In this document: one piece after another, positions 1 to 12,648 of the stretch
Position numbering within the stretch: position 1 is the first letter of the stretch
Layout of the letters: every line of letters begins with the position of its first letter
Assembly (NCBI GenBank): GCA_032718475.1
Contig: JAUCBJ010002021.1
Span: 1-64,000 of the forward strand
From: Nemertoderma westbladi
Taxonomy: Eukaryota; Xenacoelomorpha; Nemertodermatida; Nemertodermatidae
Length of the DNA: 64,000 nt
Direction: 5' to 3'
Program-made: the position numbers and the translations under genes
Notes under the pieces: model-generated
What the model saw: the letters and a program-made list of their open reading frames with translations, nothing else
The model's database searches: none
Told to the model about the DNA's origin: nothing

Positions 1-40
1 CACAGCACATGTTAAAGTAAGTAACATCAAGCCCAAATGT

Positions 41-1777
41 GTGCTGTGCGACGGGCCCCACCGTTTAAATGCGTGTGATAAATTCCTGAGGAAATCACTA
101 AAGGATAGACGTGAAGTCATGTGGGATAAGCGGTTGTGTTATAATTGCCTCAGACGAGGACACCAACGGCGAACCTGTAACTCCGACGCAAGGTGTGCAA
201 AGTGCGGCGCAAAACATCATATCTTGTTGCACACGGAATTCGAACGAAACAGCCCGAGTCAGGTAAGTGAGTCCGAACTACATGTCCAATTCAGTGATGT
301 GAACGACACTGATCAATCTGAGATGGAAGGATTCTATATGGACGAGTTCTCCGACCAAAACGAATCCTGTTACCTAATAAACACCACCACAGTGTATCGA
401 GCACTCGTGTATGAGAAAGACACAGACAGCGACCTTACCTTAACTACTTCCGATCAACAACCATCTTGGAAAGCGCCAACTTCCAATATAGGAATCCGAG
501 AATTTCCTGTAGTCCAGTTACGGGTCCACGGACCTCAGAAGAGCTATATAGTGAACGCCCTCCTGGACTCCGGTAGCACAGGAACATTCATCGATAAAGA
601 ACTAGCCGAAGTCATCTTTGCTGGACAACCCAAGTTCCGAACCAAGCTAAACATGTCAGGGATCATGCAGGTTTGGAATTCTACTGTAGCTGCCGACTAT
701 TATATAGGTGAGTTGTCCACCCCCCAGGACGAATTAGGAGAACATAGCATCAGGTCAGTGAAAATGGTGGCTATAAAGAACTTCGCTACTACTCAAGCAG
801 ACCTTTATAATTGGGACGAGGATGAGAGCATCCAACATCTTAACATACCTCGATTCCAGACTGATTATCCTGGAGTGCAAATACTCATCGGCCAAAACGC
901 GCTTGAGGCGCTGGAGACATTAGAGAAACGGCCTGCTCAACCGCAGCCACTACAGACCTATGCGGTAAGAACTAGAGTAGGTTGGTACCTTACTGGACCT
1001 TCCCGTAGAACGCTCAGGGAAAGACTGCTTCAAGATCGCGTCTGCCAGGTGAGTGAATGGGAAGATAATACTAGTGAGGGAGACGACCCAACTGAGGGAA
1101 CACCACACTCCTCAGATAATGACAATCTTAGCTCCAATGTAGATCAATGGAGATATTGCCCCAAGAAGTTTAATCCAACGGACATCGCTTCCAGAGGAGC
1201 AACTCCTCAAGAACTGACAGATACTATAGACCGGTTAGGTGAACCCGACTTCCTGAGTAAGGAGAATGAATGGCCTCCCCATCTTACTCCGACTGAGATT
1301 AGACCAGCCAAGGGAGCGGAGAAAGTCGAACCTGAAACCCGGACGGGTGGATCGGAGTTATTTGAACCCGGGATAGATCTGTCGGTATTACATGTTGCCA
1401 GGGACGACGCCGTGGATCTGGGCCTCCCCTCTGCGAGTGGATCCTTCATGAAGATCAGAGAGAACGATTGGAGCTCTGGAACATCAGACGTCTCGCAGGG
1501 ACTCTCACCTCTCCTGCAGAGAGCGACGGACCACTATAGCTCCTGGAATCGGCTTTGTGACACCGTCATATACTTTGAGCGATGTTTCTATCGTCACTAT
1601 TCCAGGACGAAGAGGAAACCTGGAATTGTATTCAGGATGCAGCGACTCAATCACCCAGTCGGTCGTTTGTGTTTATCGGAAGGGAATGGAGGACTCTCCG
1701 GAAACTGTGGAAGGCAAGATTCTCTTCCCACGACCACCTCCCTAATCCTTCAAACATCTAGGGACTCCATAACGTAA
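41..1777 (+). pseudogene. BEL/Pao gag-pol remnant lacking RT and integrase
   Basis: A 578-codon open frame that is a deletion derivative of BEL/Pao gag-pol. Seen: cysteine/histidine zinc-knuckle motifs at about residues 3-65 (CYNCLRRGHQRRTC, then CAKCGAKHH), and a retropepsin-like aspartic protease with LLDSGSTGTFID near residue 175. Compared with the inner element, the frame jumps near nt 1128 from just after the protease to the RNase H tail (DIASRGATPQEL), losing about 1.8 kb including all of RT. Near nt 1605 it jumps again to the extreme pol C-terminus (KPGIVF), losing about 1.4 kb including integrase. Both joins keep the reading frame; the last 40 or so codons are out of frame with the ancestral end. 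It cannot make RT or integrase. The true gag start is outside the window. Confidence 0.8.
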
Positions 1778-3429
1778 CAACATATGGAGTGGGTGTGTGA
1801 CTCTATTATTTTATATTATTATTATTATTTTTATATTTATGTATGTATTACTATGTAATTTTATTATAATCGTTTTATTTAATTTAGTAGAATATTATTT
1901 AGCGATTATTTTGTAGAATAGTGCAATATATTCGTGTTTATTACGTACGTCATTACTTATATTATATTTAGTGCGACGGCGAAGAGATAATTATTTTTTC
2001 TCTTTCCTTACTGTCCGTATTATACTATAAATACGTAACTACAGTAAGATGAAATGTCTGTACTTATTAAAGTACAATAAAGCCACTACTATATTTAGTA
2101 TTATTGGTAGGCAGAGTATTAGGAATGCAAAGTTCAGATCCTCGTGTCTCGGCTAAACCAAGCTCTGGGTAGACCTTGGAAACGACTTGCCTCTTCACAC
2201 TGACATTGCTTCGTGCGATATTGCTCTCATACCGTATATTAAATAATACATATAGTAGCGTGATGTCCCTTTAACAGTAGCGTATAACGCAAAATAAATC
2301 TGTTAAACCCTTTGACCATCTGTAATTCTAGTCGATTAAGATATCGCGGCACCCACCGATATACTTGAAAGACAAATTCTAGAATCAGTGGTTAACGTCC
2401 CCAGACAAGTTCTGGAATAAATCGGTGCCCATCTCAAATATTAATTAATTAATATTTGCAAAATCTAATAAATCAAAAGCTGTAAAATTCAGATCCTTCA
2501 ATAATTCTAGTCAATTAAGATATCGTAGTATTTACCGATATTCTTAAAAAGACAATTTTCTTAGAATTAAGGATCTTGTGCCCCTAGACATGTTCTAGAA
2601 TCAAAATATGTCCATTTAATTATCAAATAATAAAATTTCAGGGAATAAATTTAAATTCATGCCTTTTAATGAATTTAATAAATTGCCATTTTACGCAATT
2701 TATAAAGTTCCCAAAATTCCATTAATTAATAGATCAAGGGAGCGGAGATTTATCTTATCATGCGTATGAGAGTGTGAAAGTCTCCCAAACATAGTTAATA
2801 GCCGATAAAATTCTTAAAGTCATGTATAAACAGGACATTGACTATTAAAGAATTCCTATTAAATAACATCCCAGATCTGTATGCATTGGAATTACTCTAA
2901 TTCTACCGCTAGCTTTGTATAATGTCACCATAGCAACAACCATGCTAGAATTAGAATTGAGTTAAACGAACAATAGAAAGCTTGTCCCATTGAATAACAT
3001 AAGGAACAAATAGCACACTGCTAGTATCCAAGGATACATAATAATACAGTGACATTCTGGAAGGCATTGACTAACGGACAAGTGACCCGAGTGTGTGTAA
3101 TTTGTGACAAGTTGTGTGTGTGGTACTTGTGAGCTTATAGGCGAATGTTACTACTAAGGTGTGTTTACAGTAGCTAGTCGCAATCGTAAAAGTAACCTAA
3201 CTCTCCAAGGAAACCTGAAGTACATCTAAGCCTTTGGGACGGACAGTTGAGTGACTTGTGCCGGTTGTCGTTGTCGTTGTGCGGCTACGTCGTTGGCGAA
3301 AGTACAGCGGCGACGACACATCGGCGCTGAGGATCTCGTACTGTCCGGGGGTTGATTGGGTAGGCAGCGACGCCCGCTCGCCTAAATATAAACTCATTAT
3401 AATATGGATAAACTCATATATAGCAGATA
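1778..3429 (+). other. Spacer between pol and ORF-X in copy A
   Basis: Non-coding and clearly homologous to 31468-33133 of the inner element. It contains a TATA-like TATAAATA near 2027, an AATAAA near 2088, two related blocks of about 110 bp (near 2325-2425 and 2505-2600), a purine tract GGGAGCGGAG near 2739, and an RFX X-box-like GTCACCATAGCAAC at 2924-2937. No coding potential was recognised; a short open frame at 3197-3538 on the - strand is not supported by the other copy. Confidence 0.55.
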
Positions 3430-4699
3430 TGACGAAGTTGATGGAAGATGGTCTTGGTATCGGGGAGCGATATACTCTACTTTTACAAGCATTTGTTGAT
3501 AGCTTAATACGCGGCGACGTTAGTCCAACTACATCCAACTATATCGAACCGCCAATGTCCCAAGAGTAGCTCGCGCGATTTGGGCTATAGAAAATTTGCT
3601 GCTCGATATACGCGGCGTAATGGTACGTATATGGGCTTCTTAACTACTGGTCATCCTATCGATTTACACAATACGGACTATGTCGACTATATATCCTGCC
3701 CAGCGGAGTCGGAACCATAAACTGAAATTCGAATGCGAAAATTCTATTCGAAATCGACTCAAAAGAAAAGACACTAAAGAAACAAATGGACGCGGTAACT
3801 CCAACGTATATTTGGAATTCTTGATAGAAGCATTGTAACAACAAATAAATGTCACCCGCGTTTACCCTACCAGACGTGCGTCTTTGGTATTATTACGATA
3901 AATGCCCTAGACCCAACTAATAAACGGAAAGACATAAACATCCACGTAAACCGAAACTTGTTGACGTATCACCTATGCTCACTCGGCTCGAACGATCCTG
4001 GAGTAAACCTACGATCAGAGTCCCGGAATACTCGGTCAAGCCTCCTCATTCCTTAGTTGGACCTCAGACCTGCGATCCTGGTGGTGTCGCGGACCCTCGC
4101 GGACTGTATTCACTGTTCAAAGATCTAGTGCTACCCTAACAATTAATCGGTAACACTCCGACAGTGATTTCTAGCTAGCCGCCCATCTTACCTAGCCGGA
4201 TTGTGACGCGGACACCTAATATCACTATCCAACCGTATGGTCGTCCACGTTTAACGCGATACAACCCCTCATCAAGGTGAAGGAGAGCGTTGTACGAAAC
4301 GAGTTAAACGCTATTTTATAAAGATCAAAAAGGAAACCTGCGTTTGTTCAGATAAACGTAAGTTATAACAGTGAGTCCAATCGATAAACGAATTGGCCTT
4401 ATCTCAATTCGATTGGGAAATCCAGAATCTCTAAGAAGTTATCGAACTTGGACGATCCTATTCTCTGCGAGAGTTTTTGGATGAACGTATCCAGCTACGA
4501 GCGGAGGAAAATCTCTCGAGGAGAAGCATATCGAAACGGCAGATACCTCGACCACAATCCTACACCTTCTGATGCAATCATATTGCACCCTTCACCCAGG
4601 AGTTATGGCCCTCCTAGTAAAGTGGCTCCCCCCAAAGAGAAAAAGACTCTTGCTAGCCTCAAAAAACTGCGTAAACGCCGTCTGCGTAAGAAAGACTAA
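3430..4699 (+). pseudogene. Decayed ORF-X (copy A)
   Basis: A broken and internally deleted copy of the accessory gene found intact-looking at 33134-37386. The start (TKLMEDGLGIGERYTLLLQAF) aligns with the ORF-X start, scattered matches continue to about 4520, and the last 44 codons (PSDAIILHPSPRSYGPPSK, then a lysine/arginine-rich tail) align with the ORF-X C-terminus. Stops and frameshifts occur throughout, and a region equivalent to about 2.7 kb, which contains the zinc knuckles, is missing. Its value is comparative: it shows that ORF-X belongs to the element family, and its frame near 4380-4500 shows that the two halves of ORF-X in the inner copy were once one frame. Confidence 0.75.
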
Positions 4700-4777
4700 C
4701 TGTTTAGAGTATCTTTATGTTTTAGAAACTGTGATTTTTATATTTTATAGACTGAAAATCCCATTTTCTGGGAGCGG

Positions 4778-6007
4778 TGTAAAAGCCTTTGCTGAATTGC
4801 CCCGTTATTTTTATTATCTTTTACATTAAAATACTCTGTAGTTGATTTAATAAGTGTAAGAGACCGTATTATTGCTGTATCGGTGTTTTTAGAGGATCTA
4901 AGACCTATTTCCTCCGTATGTGTACTGTGAAAGGCATATTTTATGATTCTATGGCAATTCGTGACGCAAAGGGGTGATAGCTACTCTTGAACAGTAGTTA
5001 CTATGACTACGGTTAACAGCTGACATTCATACGTGTTGATTTCCTTTGTTCTACGGCGTCTCTCAGTTCAGTCAGCCAATTAGAGCGTTTTTGTGGCTCC
5101 TTGTACAGAAAATTTCCGAGAAATGACGCAATGCCTATGTATGTGCAGTGTTTACATTCAGTCTTGAGCCAAAGAAAGAACGGCTTGGAAGTATTTTGTG
5201 CTGTACTGCTTTTTAGTCTTACACTAGTAGGTTTAATTATAAAGGGCATATATCCTTTAACTTGAATATCTCTGTAAATATCTCAATGCTGACATACCGG
5301 TACTGATGTACCGATATACCTAACTGTTCAGTTGTTGTTTATACTGCTATTTACTGTCAGTTCTTCATAATATGGTTGATGAATTATTATATTTGGAATA
5401 ACGATAAATAACCCCGCAACCCAATATTCTTGATATACCGAAGGTAAGAGAGAAAGGTTACCAATAACGATTGTGACTTATGTTAAAGTGGTTTGAAGTG
5501 AATCTAATGTTATTTGATAGACCCTACATGAGTCAGCCTGTGTTCCTTTTATATGTGACTAAAATCAGTGAAGATTGGCAGATTAGTGTGCAGTATTGTG
5601 CAGCATTGTGTATGAGTGAGTCTGTTAAAGAAGCAATTCCTAAAGAATGCGCCATATATGTGAATTATAATTAAGCCATATCGTTGTGAGTAGTTTAAGT
5701 CATAACTCTGTTTATATAGATAAAGCGCCACGTCCTAAAGGAACTGTTAATATTACCGAAGGTGAATAATATTGTCAGAGATTATATAATACTGTCAGTC
5801 GAATAATACATTAGGCTTACATAGCAATAAAAATTAAACCGTCGAACCCAATCTCCCGGGAATATCCAGCGGGTGAATGGTCGCGCACGGATTGGTTTCG
5901 ACTAGTGTAGTGAATCAAATACTTGTCATAGACTAAAAGCAGATTTAATATCTAGAAGACATCTTGATTTGGTGGGTTAAACTGCCAAAGGTCTGAAAGC
6001 GCGAACA
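4778..6007 (+). repeat. 3' LTR of copy A
   Basis: Begins TGTAAAAGCC right after the purine tract TGGGAGCGG and ends GCGCGAACA, giving the standard TG...CA ends. It is a diverged relative of the LTRs at 19067-20234 and 37465-38634, with shared blocks such as AGAGCGTTTTTG, CGCCACGTCCTAAAGGAACTG and the terminal AAAGCGCGAACA. At about 1230 bp it is slightly longer than the inner LTRs, and it is clearly older. Confidence 0.85.
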
Positions 6008-8245
6008 ATACGTGAGCGAAAGACTGAATCAAAGGCCTTGAAGAAGTCAACAAAGATAACAGCCAGATGCCTGTCTTTCTTTTTTGATAACTCTTCAATT
6101 ACCCTTCTAAGTGCCAAAATGGGTTCCATGGTCCGACGACCTTTACGGAACCCATTCTGATTTCCACGGAGCCGTCTCTCAATGGGATCCCTGATGCGAT
6201 TTAATAGAATTCTATTGTATAGCTTTGCAGCAATCGAGATCAATGAGATTCCCCGAAAAGAACCATAGAGTGTTAGGTTGCCCTTCTTGGGAACTGGCAC
6301 CAACTTATTTGTTTTCATTTCTTGTGGGACTCTTGTTGTTCGGTACATGTCTACTATGATGGGATAGATAAGCTTTAAACACTCAGGTATTTTAAAGACC
6401 TCAGGGGGAACACCATCTACTCCACTGGCACGATTGGTCTTAAAGCTCTTTGCAGCAGCCTTCACTTCTGCAAAGGAGATATCAACAATGGGAATATCTG
6501 GGAGTACAGACTCAGACACTTTTACTTCTATAAAGTTATCAGGCAATACCCTGTCATTATTGAGGTGCTTTTCAAAGTTGGCCTTCCAACCATTGAGGCG
6601 ATCCGCTGGAGATTCAGCTTTAACCTTGGTGGTTGGTTGGCTTTTTCGACCAGCAAGCAAGTTGATCGATCTCCATGCCTGGGATGATTGCCTGCTGTCG
6701 TCAGCATCATTGATGGCATCAACCTCTTGGTTTATTAGCTCCGGTAAATTAACAGAGTACTGCCTGTTCAGGGACCTAGATGCAGCCTTAACTGCATTGT
6801 TGGCCGCTGTAGTCTGTTTGAGTCGGGACTCTTTCTGCGCCTTGTAGAGGTAATTTCGGCACTTCTGAATTTTGTTGTCAGTCCAGGGGGCCCGTTTCCT
6901 GTTTCGAGGGTATACAGGAACTGTTTCTGCAGCTGCTAACTTAAGTGCCTCTGTGAAGGCAGTATAGCCCTCACAGTGATCTGCCGCCTCAGAGGCAAGA
7001 AACTCATATCTGTTCCTAAGCTGTAGTGTGAAGCTGGCTCTCACACTTGGCTGTTGCAACAGAGAGGACCAGTCATGCCGCGGCAAGGCAGATTTCATTG
7101 TTCTGCTAGCACGCAGACTAAGTCTTACCTTGGCCACAATAAGGCGGTGATCACTGGAGAAGGGTCGTAGTGTAAATGCATTACAGTCTTGTATAGAGCT
7201 CCTGTATTTCTTACGAAACAGGATATGGTCTATCTGGGACTTGTGACCACTGGGTCCACTATGAGTCCATAGCTTTCCAGTTCGCTTCTTGAACTGGGTT
7301 CCAGCCGAAAACAATCCAATTCCAGAGATAAAATCCTGAAGATGGACGGAATTTCGGTTAACACTATTGCTATAGACCCAGGGCGATGTAGGTGATTGAT
7401 GCAGACTTGCATTAAAGTCTCCCAGGAATGTTAAAAATGCATGCTGATCCACTCCATCAGTAGCTGCTTGTAGATTCTGGTAGAAATTTTCCACCTCCTC
7501 TATAGGGGCAACACAAGTTGGAGAGTAGCACACAATCAGAACCACCTTAGGAAACTTCTTAGCCAGTCTTCCAGAACATGAGAAGTGGCAACGGATGATG
7601 CGGTTAGAGATTTGGTCTATTTTGTCCAATGCTGCATGTGCAGTGTTCATTGAATAGTTCATCCATCAATAGAACAATTCCACCATTGCCACTATCATCT
7701 GCTGAAGCGAGGGCGAGTCGCCAACCGCCCCCCATGTCCTTAATCAGAACCTCATCAGTCTGTCCAGTCTGCATTCGGTGCTTTTGAACACCGACTGCAC
7801 TAAGAGAAAGCTTATCTGCCAAGGCAGTCAGCTCACCTTGTCGCATTGGGGACCCGAGTGTTAGGGTGTTTACTGAGGCTAGTCTAGTGACTTGCCTCAG
7901 ATTCACCAATGGCTTTGTTGGTCGGGGTGGAACATGAGAGTAGCCTCCAACTCCAGAATCCCTCTCCCCCTCACAGTCTGGCCTCCCTGGTGACCCAGGG
8001 TTTGGGCCAGAAAGGTCATCAGGAAAGGGACTCAAAGAATTGTTTGCCGCTCTCTCTCCAGTAGGGGGTGAGACAGGCAGCCGGTCAGGAGTTAACTGAC
8101 GCCTGTGAGGCCGATTGTGTCCAGTCATTCCACTGGCCTCTAGTGGCTGGACTTCCGCATTACTAATGTAATCCATAGTGGGGGTTGGTGGGTGCTTTTT
8201 TGCCGAGTCAGCTCTCGGGGCAAATACCACACCCTGGTTTGCCAT
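6008..8245 (-). pseudogene. Non-LTR retrotransposon ORF (APE endonuclease + N-terminal RT), interrupted
   Basis: Two overlapping - strand frames (8245 to 7604 and 7662 to about 6008) form one LINE protein broken by a frameshift near 7630. Seen: a proline-rich N-terminus; an APE-type endonuclease starting with LASVNTLTLGSPMRQGELTAL, continuing through LTFLGDFNASL and the late motif SSDHRLIVAKVRLSL; then reverse transcriptase with FRGISLISIAAKLYNRILLNR and motif A FVDFFKAFDS. The frame stops being LINE at 6008, where the copy A LTR begins, so the catalytic palm core and C-terminus are missing here. The style resembles RTE-like elements annotated as craniofacial development protein 2-like; the clade is not certain. 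Confidence 0.85.
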
Positions 8246-8681
8246 TCCACAGGATGGGTGTCGCAGTGGAGTCAGATATGAGGTCTATCACCCATATCTA
8301 CTCTGGCGCACCTGACCCACCATTGGCTGTGCAGCTCATCTGCTGGGTCATGCCCTGTACCCATGCTGCCAGGTGCAGGTCGCAGTGAAGTGCACTCAGA
8401 GTGGACATGAGAACACTATACTCCTGACCAGCCATTGGTAGATCACCATCTGCCTGGCCAGGCCATATACCCCTGCAGACAAGTATATGGGTCCTTAATC
8501 CAGGACCAAGGGCGTTCATATCCCAGAACGAAGGGTGTCCTAGTTACAGGACCAGATTTGCCCTAGTAAGAGGGTCTATGCAGCTACAGGTGGCACCTCC
8601 TTTATGCTGCATGGATGTGGCAAGTTTTCCAGATCAATGACCTAGAAGACCTGACCTGATGATGGTGACACAAATCCACTC
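8246..8681. other. Probable LINE 5' flank, no gene recognised
   Basis: No convincing coding sequence. Repeated CCTGACC, GGTCAGG and CATATCTAC-like words suggest 5' UTR of the preceding - strand LINE, but this cannot be shown from one copy. The junction with the oppositely oriented LINE fragment lies near 8682. Confidence 0.35.
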
Positions 8682-9430
8682 GAAGTATCACGGTGACACA
8701 CTAGCGCCATTCTTATTCGTAATTGAAGTTGATTATGTTCTACGCATGTCCTTAGACCATCTTAATAAAGATGGGGTGATGGTAACACCACTGGCTCAAG
8801 AAGTAGGGGAAGTCCAGCAAAGTACCTTACTGATCTAGACTTTGCTGTTGACTTAAGGGGTACTGTCATACTCACTAGAGGAAGCCCAAAGGCTCTTCTG
8901 CTCATTGGAGCAGGTTGCATCTAGTGTTGGTCTTTTTGAGAATTCCAAGAAGACCGAAATCTTGACAGACAACCTAGACAGCATTCCAGAAATGTCTCAT
9001 CGTAAGGGCTTAAGCTCTAAGGACGGCTTGCTTGAGCACGTGGATGACTTCTGCTACTTGGGATCGTGGATCAGACAGTAAGGTGAAGGAAGACCTTCGG
9101 ATACGTAAGGGGCAGGCATGGGCAGCGTTAAATAGTCTGTCCAGGATTCGGATTCATTGTGTCAAGTACAATGAACACATCTACAATCAGACTCTATACA
9201 ACATTGGAGGTGTTCCATTAGTATCCCCTAGCTTGACACTTGAACCGAACCGCCTCTGCTTTGCAGGACATTGTTTTCGCCGTGAGGATCAGCCAGTGCA
9301 TAATATTGGGATTTGGCGGCCTCATGGAGCGAATAAGCATACTGGACAGCCCATGACTTTCTTGAGACGCTTCTTAAAAGACACTGACATTGGAGATGTG
9401 GATGAACTAGCAATTGTCATGGGGTCATGA
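8682..9430 (+). pseudogene. LINE reverse transcriptase C-terminal fragment
   Basis: A + strand remnant with frameshifts. Recognisable pieces in order are GDTLAPFLFVIEVDYVLRMS (RT palm just before the YADD strand), the thumb-like VDDFCYLGSWI near 9040, an arginine-rich segment, CFAGHCFRREDQP near 9263, and a tail ending near 9430. This is the C-terminal half of a LINE of the same type as the fragments at 6008-8245 and 53162-53525. It lies opposite to and beside the 6008-8245 fragment, so it is a separate insertion or a rearranged piece. Not functional. Confidence 0.75.
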
Positions 9431-11075
9431 TGTGGCGGCGCAATTTTGTCGACAAGCTGGCACAGCATTCTTAATATATATGTAATATATATAATGCAGC
9501 TGCAATGCAGCATGCCGATCGTAGAAATAATTGGTAACAACAAAAAAACGAACCGAAAGCGAAATTATTTAGAACATTTCCATTTCCCGAGACATTCACG
9601 GATAGCTGAGTCACTTCAAGCAACATAAAGTAAAGAGTACAGTTTGAGTTAGATTACTTCAGCAATATAAATAATTTATTGGTTACTTTACAGTAAACTC
9701 ATAGTAAAAAGTGGCCGTTTGTGGTGTGACACTGCTAATTTGAGGTAAATCTACGTGAGTCACTTTGTAAAGATCCCCTTTACCGCTAAACTTAATATCT
9801 CCACTAAAAAGGACCGTGTATACTGTATACTCCAGTGGATATTTTGCCAATCGTCTTTCACTATTTCACCTACCAGCCAATCAGGTATTCATTCATATTG
9901 TATTGGCATGGTAGACTACTTACAGTAGACTGACTGATCACTGGAATGGCTACCAATGCCAATCTGGACAGAGAATGATAATCAGTATGAATAGGATACT
10001 AGATAGGGAATGGGATAATATAGCCTACTATGAAGTCAATGACTAAACAATATAAAAAATATGTTCTTGTTATATAGATTACAATGCACAGAGTGGCCTT
10101 TTATATTAATTATGTTTGAACACACTATTTTTTACAAATTGGCGCAAAAAATATAAATATTTATATAGTAATGATCAACAAAATTATTACCGGTAACTAA
10201 CTGGCAGTTCCGTTCCATATATATTCTATAGTTACTACACTAACTGAGCTACGTAGCCCAGCATAGTAACTTATTGTAGATAGATGACCATTCACATGCA
10301 CAGTACTCTAACTATTCGTAACGTAGCCCACACTACAATGTGCTGCGGTTAGATTAAATAAAAGTAATAATAATAATAGTAATTAGATCCTCTACATGAG
10401 AATACGACTTAACTATTGTTTGGGAAGAAAATAAGTGCCGGATATACCCTGATGGCCTTTATCATTCGTCAAATATCACTGTGAGTGAGTAGATATCGTC
10501 GAGTCTACGTAGTTCGAAATCCCTCCACGATTCTTGTACATGTCCTAAACTGATAATATCTACCTTCTCGGTTCAATCAAGCCCGCTCTGGGATCGACGA
10601 GGTATCCTGATGTCGGTAAATCCAGTCGATGGTTTGTTATAGATATCGTTTTAGTTTACTGTAAAGTACAGAATTAAGTATCTATATCCTTTATTGTTTT
10701 CTGGTTAGAATAGCTTCAACTTGTATAAATTATTATTTTGTAGATATAATTAAATAATTATATATATAATTTTCATTGCTGATTCTCTTAAGTGGAATTC
10801 GCTTCATGTTAAACTGAAAATTGGTATTACTAAATTCGCAATGCATAGAAAGTAATCAGATTCAGTTACTACTGTGTTTCCTAATGTCAATAACTAATAA
10901 TTCATTATTTCTACAAGTATTCGACTCGGTTGGAGCACGAATTAGTTCAATTTTAGCACAAATTTTTAGTGTGTGTTACTTTTAGTACTCAATCAGGATT
11001 GAGCACTGAGGCAGCAATTGATGGTATTTGCAGATGGGAGGCCATGAGGACGTAAATTACGGACATCAAAGATAT
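9431..11075. other. AT-rich DNA without recognised genes
   Basis: No coding sequence, RNA gene or clear repeat was recognised. The first 80 bases look like the 3' tail of the preceding LINE fragment, because CGCAATTTTGTCGACAAG recurs in reverse complement near 51800. Confidence 0.5.
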
Positions 11076-11756
11076 TTAGTTCAATTCAATTCAATTTTTA
11101 ATTTGCAATATTCTATACACAACAATTAACATTTATAAATCACAGCAATACAGTTAAATAGTAGATATTGCCAGTACAGCAGAAAGATAGCAACGCTAGT
11201 GAAACATCTGCTGGTGCTAGGTGACAATATAGAATATAAAAATACACAAAAACATACCTACAGAAGTTATTTACACCGGACAGCAGTGCAGTCAGCGCAG
11301 ATGTTTACCCAGTAACCGTGGTAATGATCACCCACGGCACCCCACCAAACTCAGACAATCGAAGCAAATCAAACTGTGTCATATTTAGATGACGAACCCA
11401 ACTCCCAATCTCTAACCAAACATCATTTACGCATCGCGGATACGTAAAGGAGAAAATGAATTCAGCATTAATACGAGAAAATTAAGTTACACCAATGAAT
11501 ATTAAATAATAATTAATCAAATCAGAGAATTAGATATTGTTTAATTTTACTTATAAAAATTTTGCGCGGCCTAATTGAAGTGAGAGATTGCGGAAGATTA
11601 TTCTAAAGTACGGCTCCCTGATTGACTATAGAGCGTTGACCAATCACAAGATTGACACATTTAATGAAAAATTTGTTATTCTGTGCAGAGCGGGTTAAAT
11701 ATCTATGAACATTCCGGGTCAGCGTAAATCTACTAGCGAGTCTTGAGGAATCGTTA

Positions 11757-12030
11757 CCATAAAATATGCTGTGTATGAATGGCGCTAGTTGGATATTTTT
11801 TTAAGAACATAATTTATGTGATTTTTCCAAGATAATTGAAAAATCAACAATCACACTTAAATACTTTATATTGTTAATTTCACTAAGAACACTAGTACCA
11901 ATTTTAATTGTTTGTGGTGACCCATTCAGCGGTTCGAAAATAAGATGCATTCAGTTTTATTAATATTTACAGATAGCCGATTTATTAAAAGCCAGCTATT
12001 TATCTTTTGAAGCTCGCTGTTTAAGCTCGC
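11757..12030 (-). pseudogene. LINE RT C-terminal fragment
   Basis: Translated on the - strand with one frame change it reads NKTECILFSNR, then INNIKYLSVIVDF, the classic palm-thumb boundary of CR1/Jockey-type reverse transcriptases (normally NxxKTExxxF ... VKYLGVxxD). There are several stops. Non-functional; most likely part of the element whose ORF1 lies at 12649-13532. Confidence 0.65.
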
Positions 12031-12648
12031 AATACGGTGAATATATATAGGTAAATATATATATATGTTGGTAAATAATTAATATCGTGAAATTAAACAA
12101 CCAGATAACCTTGAATCTTTCAATAAACTTCCAATGTCTTAATCCCTAATCTTTAGCAAATATTAAAAAAAAAAAAAAATAATAATAATGATCCTATACC
12201 AGTACATACGTACCGACGTTACAATTATACATACAGACATTCAGGGAAGTTATGTAAAACAATCCTCATTTAACATGTATCGGTACCTATACTATAACAT
12301 AGTTGTGACATTACAATACTGCAATACATTAATAAATTGTTCTATAGGCATAATGTAAAATTAAGCTTAGGCCTAAAACAAAAATAAAACTTAAAGTTAC
12401 ACAGAAGCTACATTAAAACAGATTCCTGAACTGAACGTTATTCGTATCGAACAAGAGATTATATAATATACCACAGAGTCAATATCAGGGCCAGATTAGC
12501 GTCGATATTATCTACATAGGCCTAATAAAGATTTTACACCGAAGTTATGTAAAGCACAATTAGTCGACTGACGATTACCATGTACTGCTATAGTAATTGA
12601 GAATGTCATAAGGAAGCATAAGATAATGCAGTGCAAGAGTTTATTCGT

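Larger units (their letters stand above)
1..6007 (+). mobile_element. BEL/Pao LTR retrotransposon, copy A (3' part; left end outside window)
   Basis: Order on the + strand: gag zinc-knuckle domain, aspartic protease, short remnants of RNase H and the pol C-terminus, a non-coding spacer, a decayed ORF-X, a purine-rich tract, then the 3' LTR. The order and sequence match the inner element at 19067-38634 throughout, so this is a second, older member of the same family. Most of reverse transcriptase and integrase is deleted. The LTR ends exactly where a - strand LINE resumes at 6008, so copy A inserted into that LINE; the other flank lies left of the window. Confidence 0.85.

Noticed and set aside
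6434-6847. + strand frame of 137 codons
   Set aside because: Antisense shadow of the LINE RT region, no domain.
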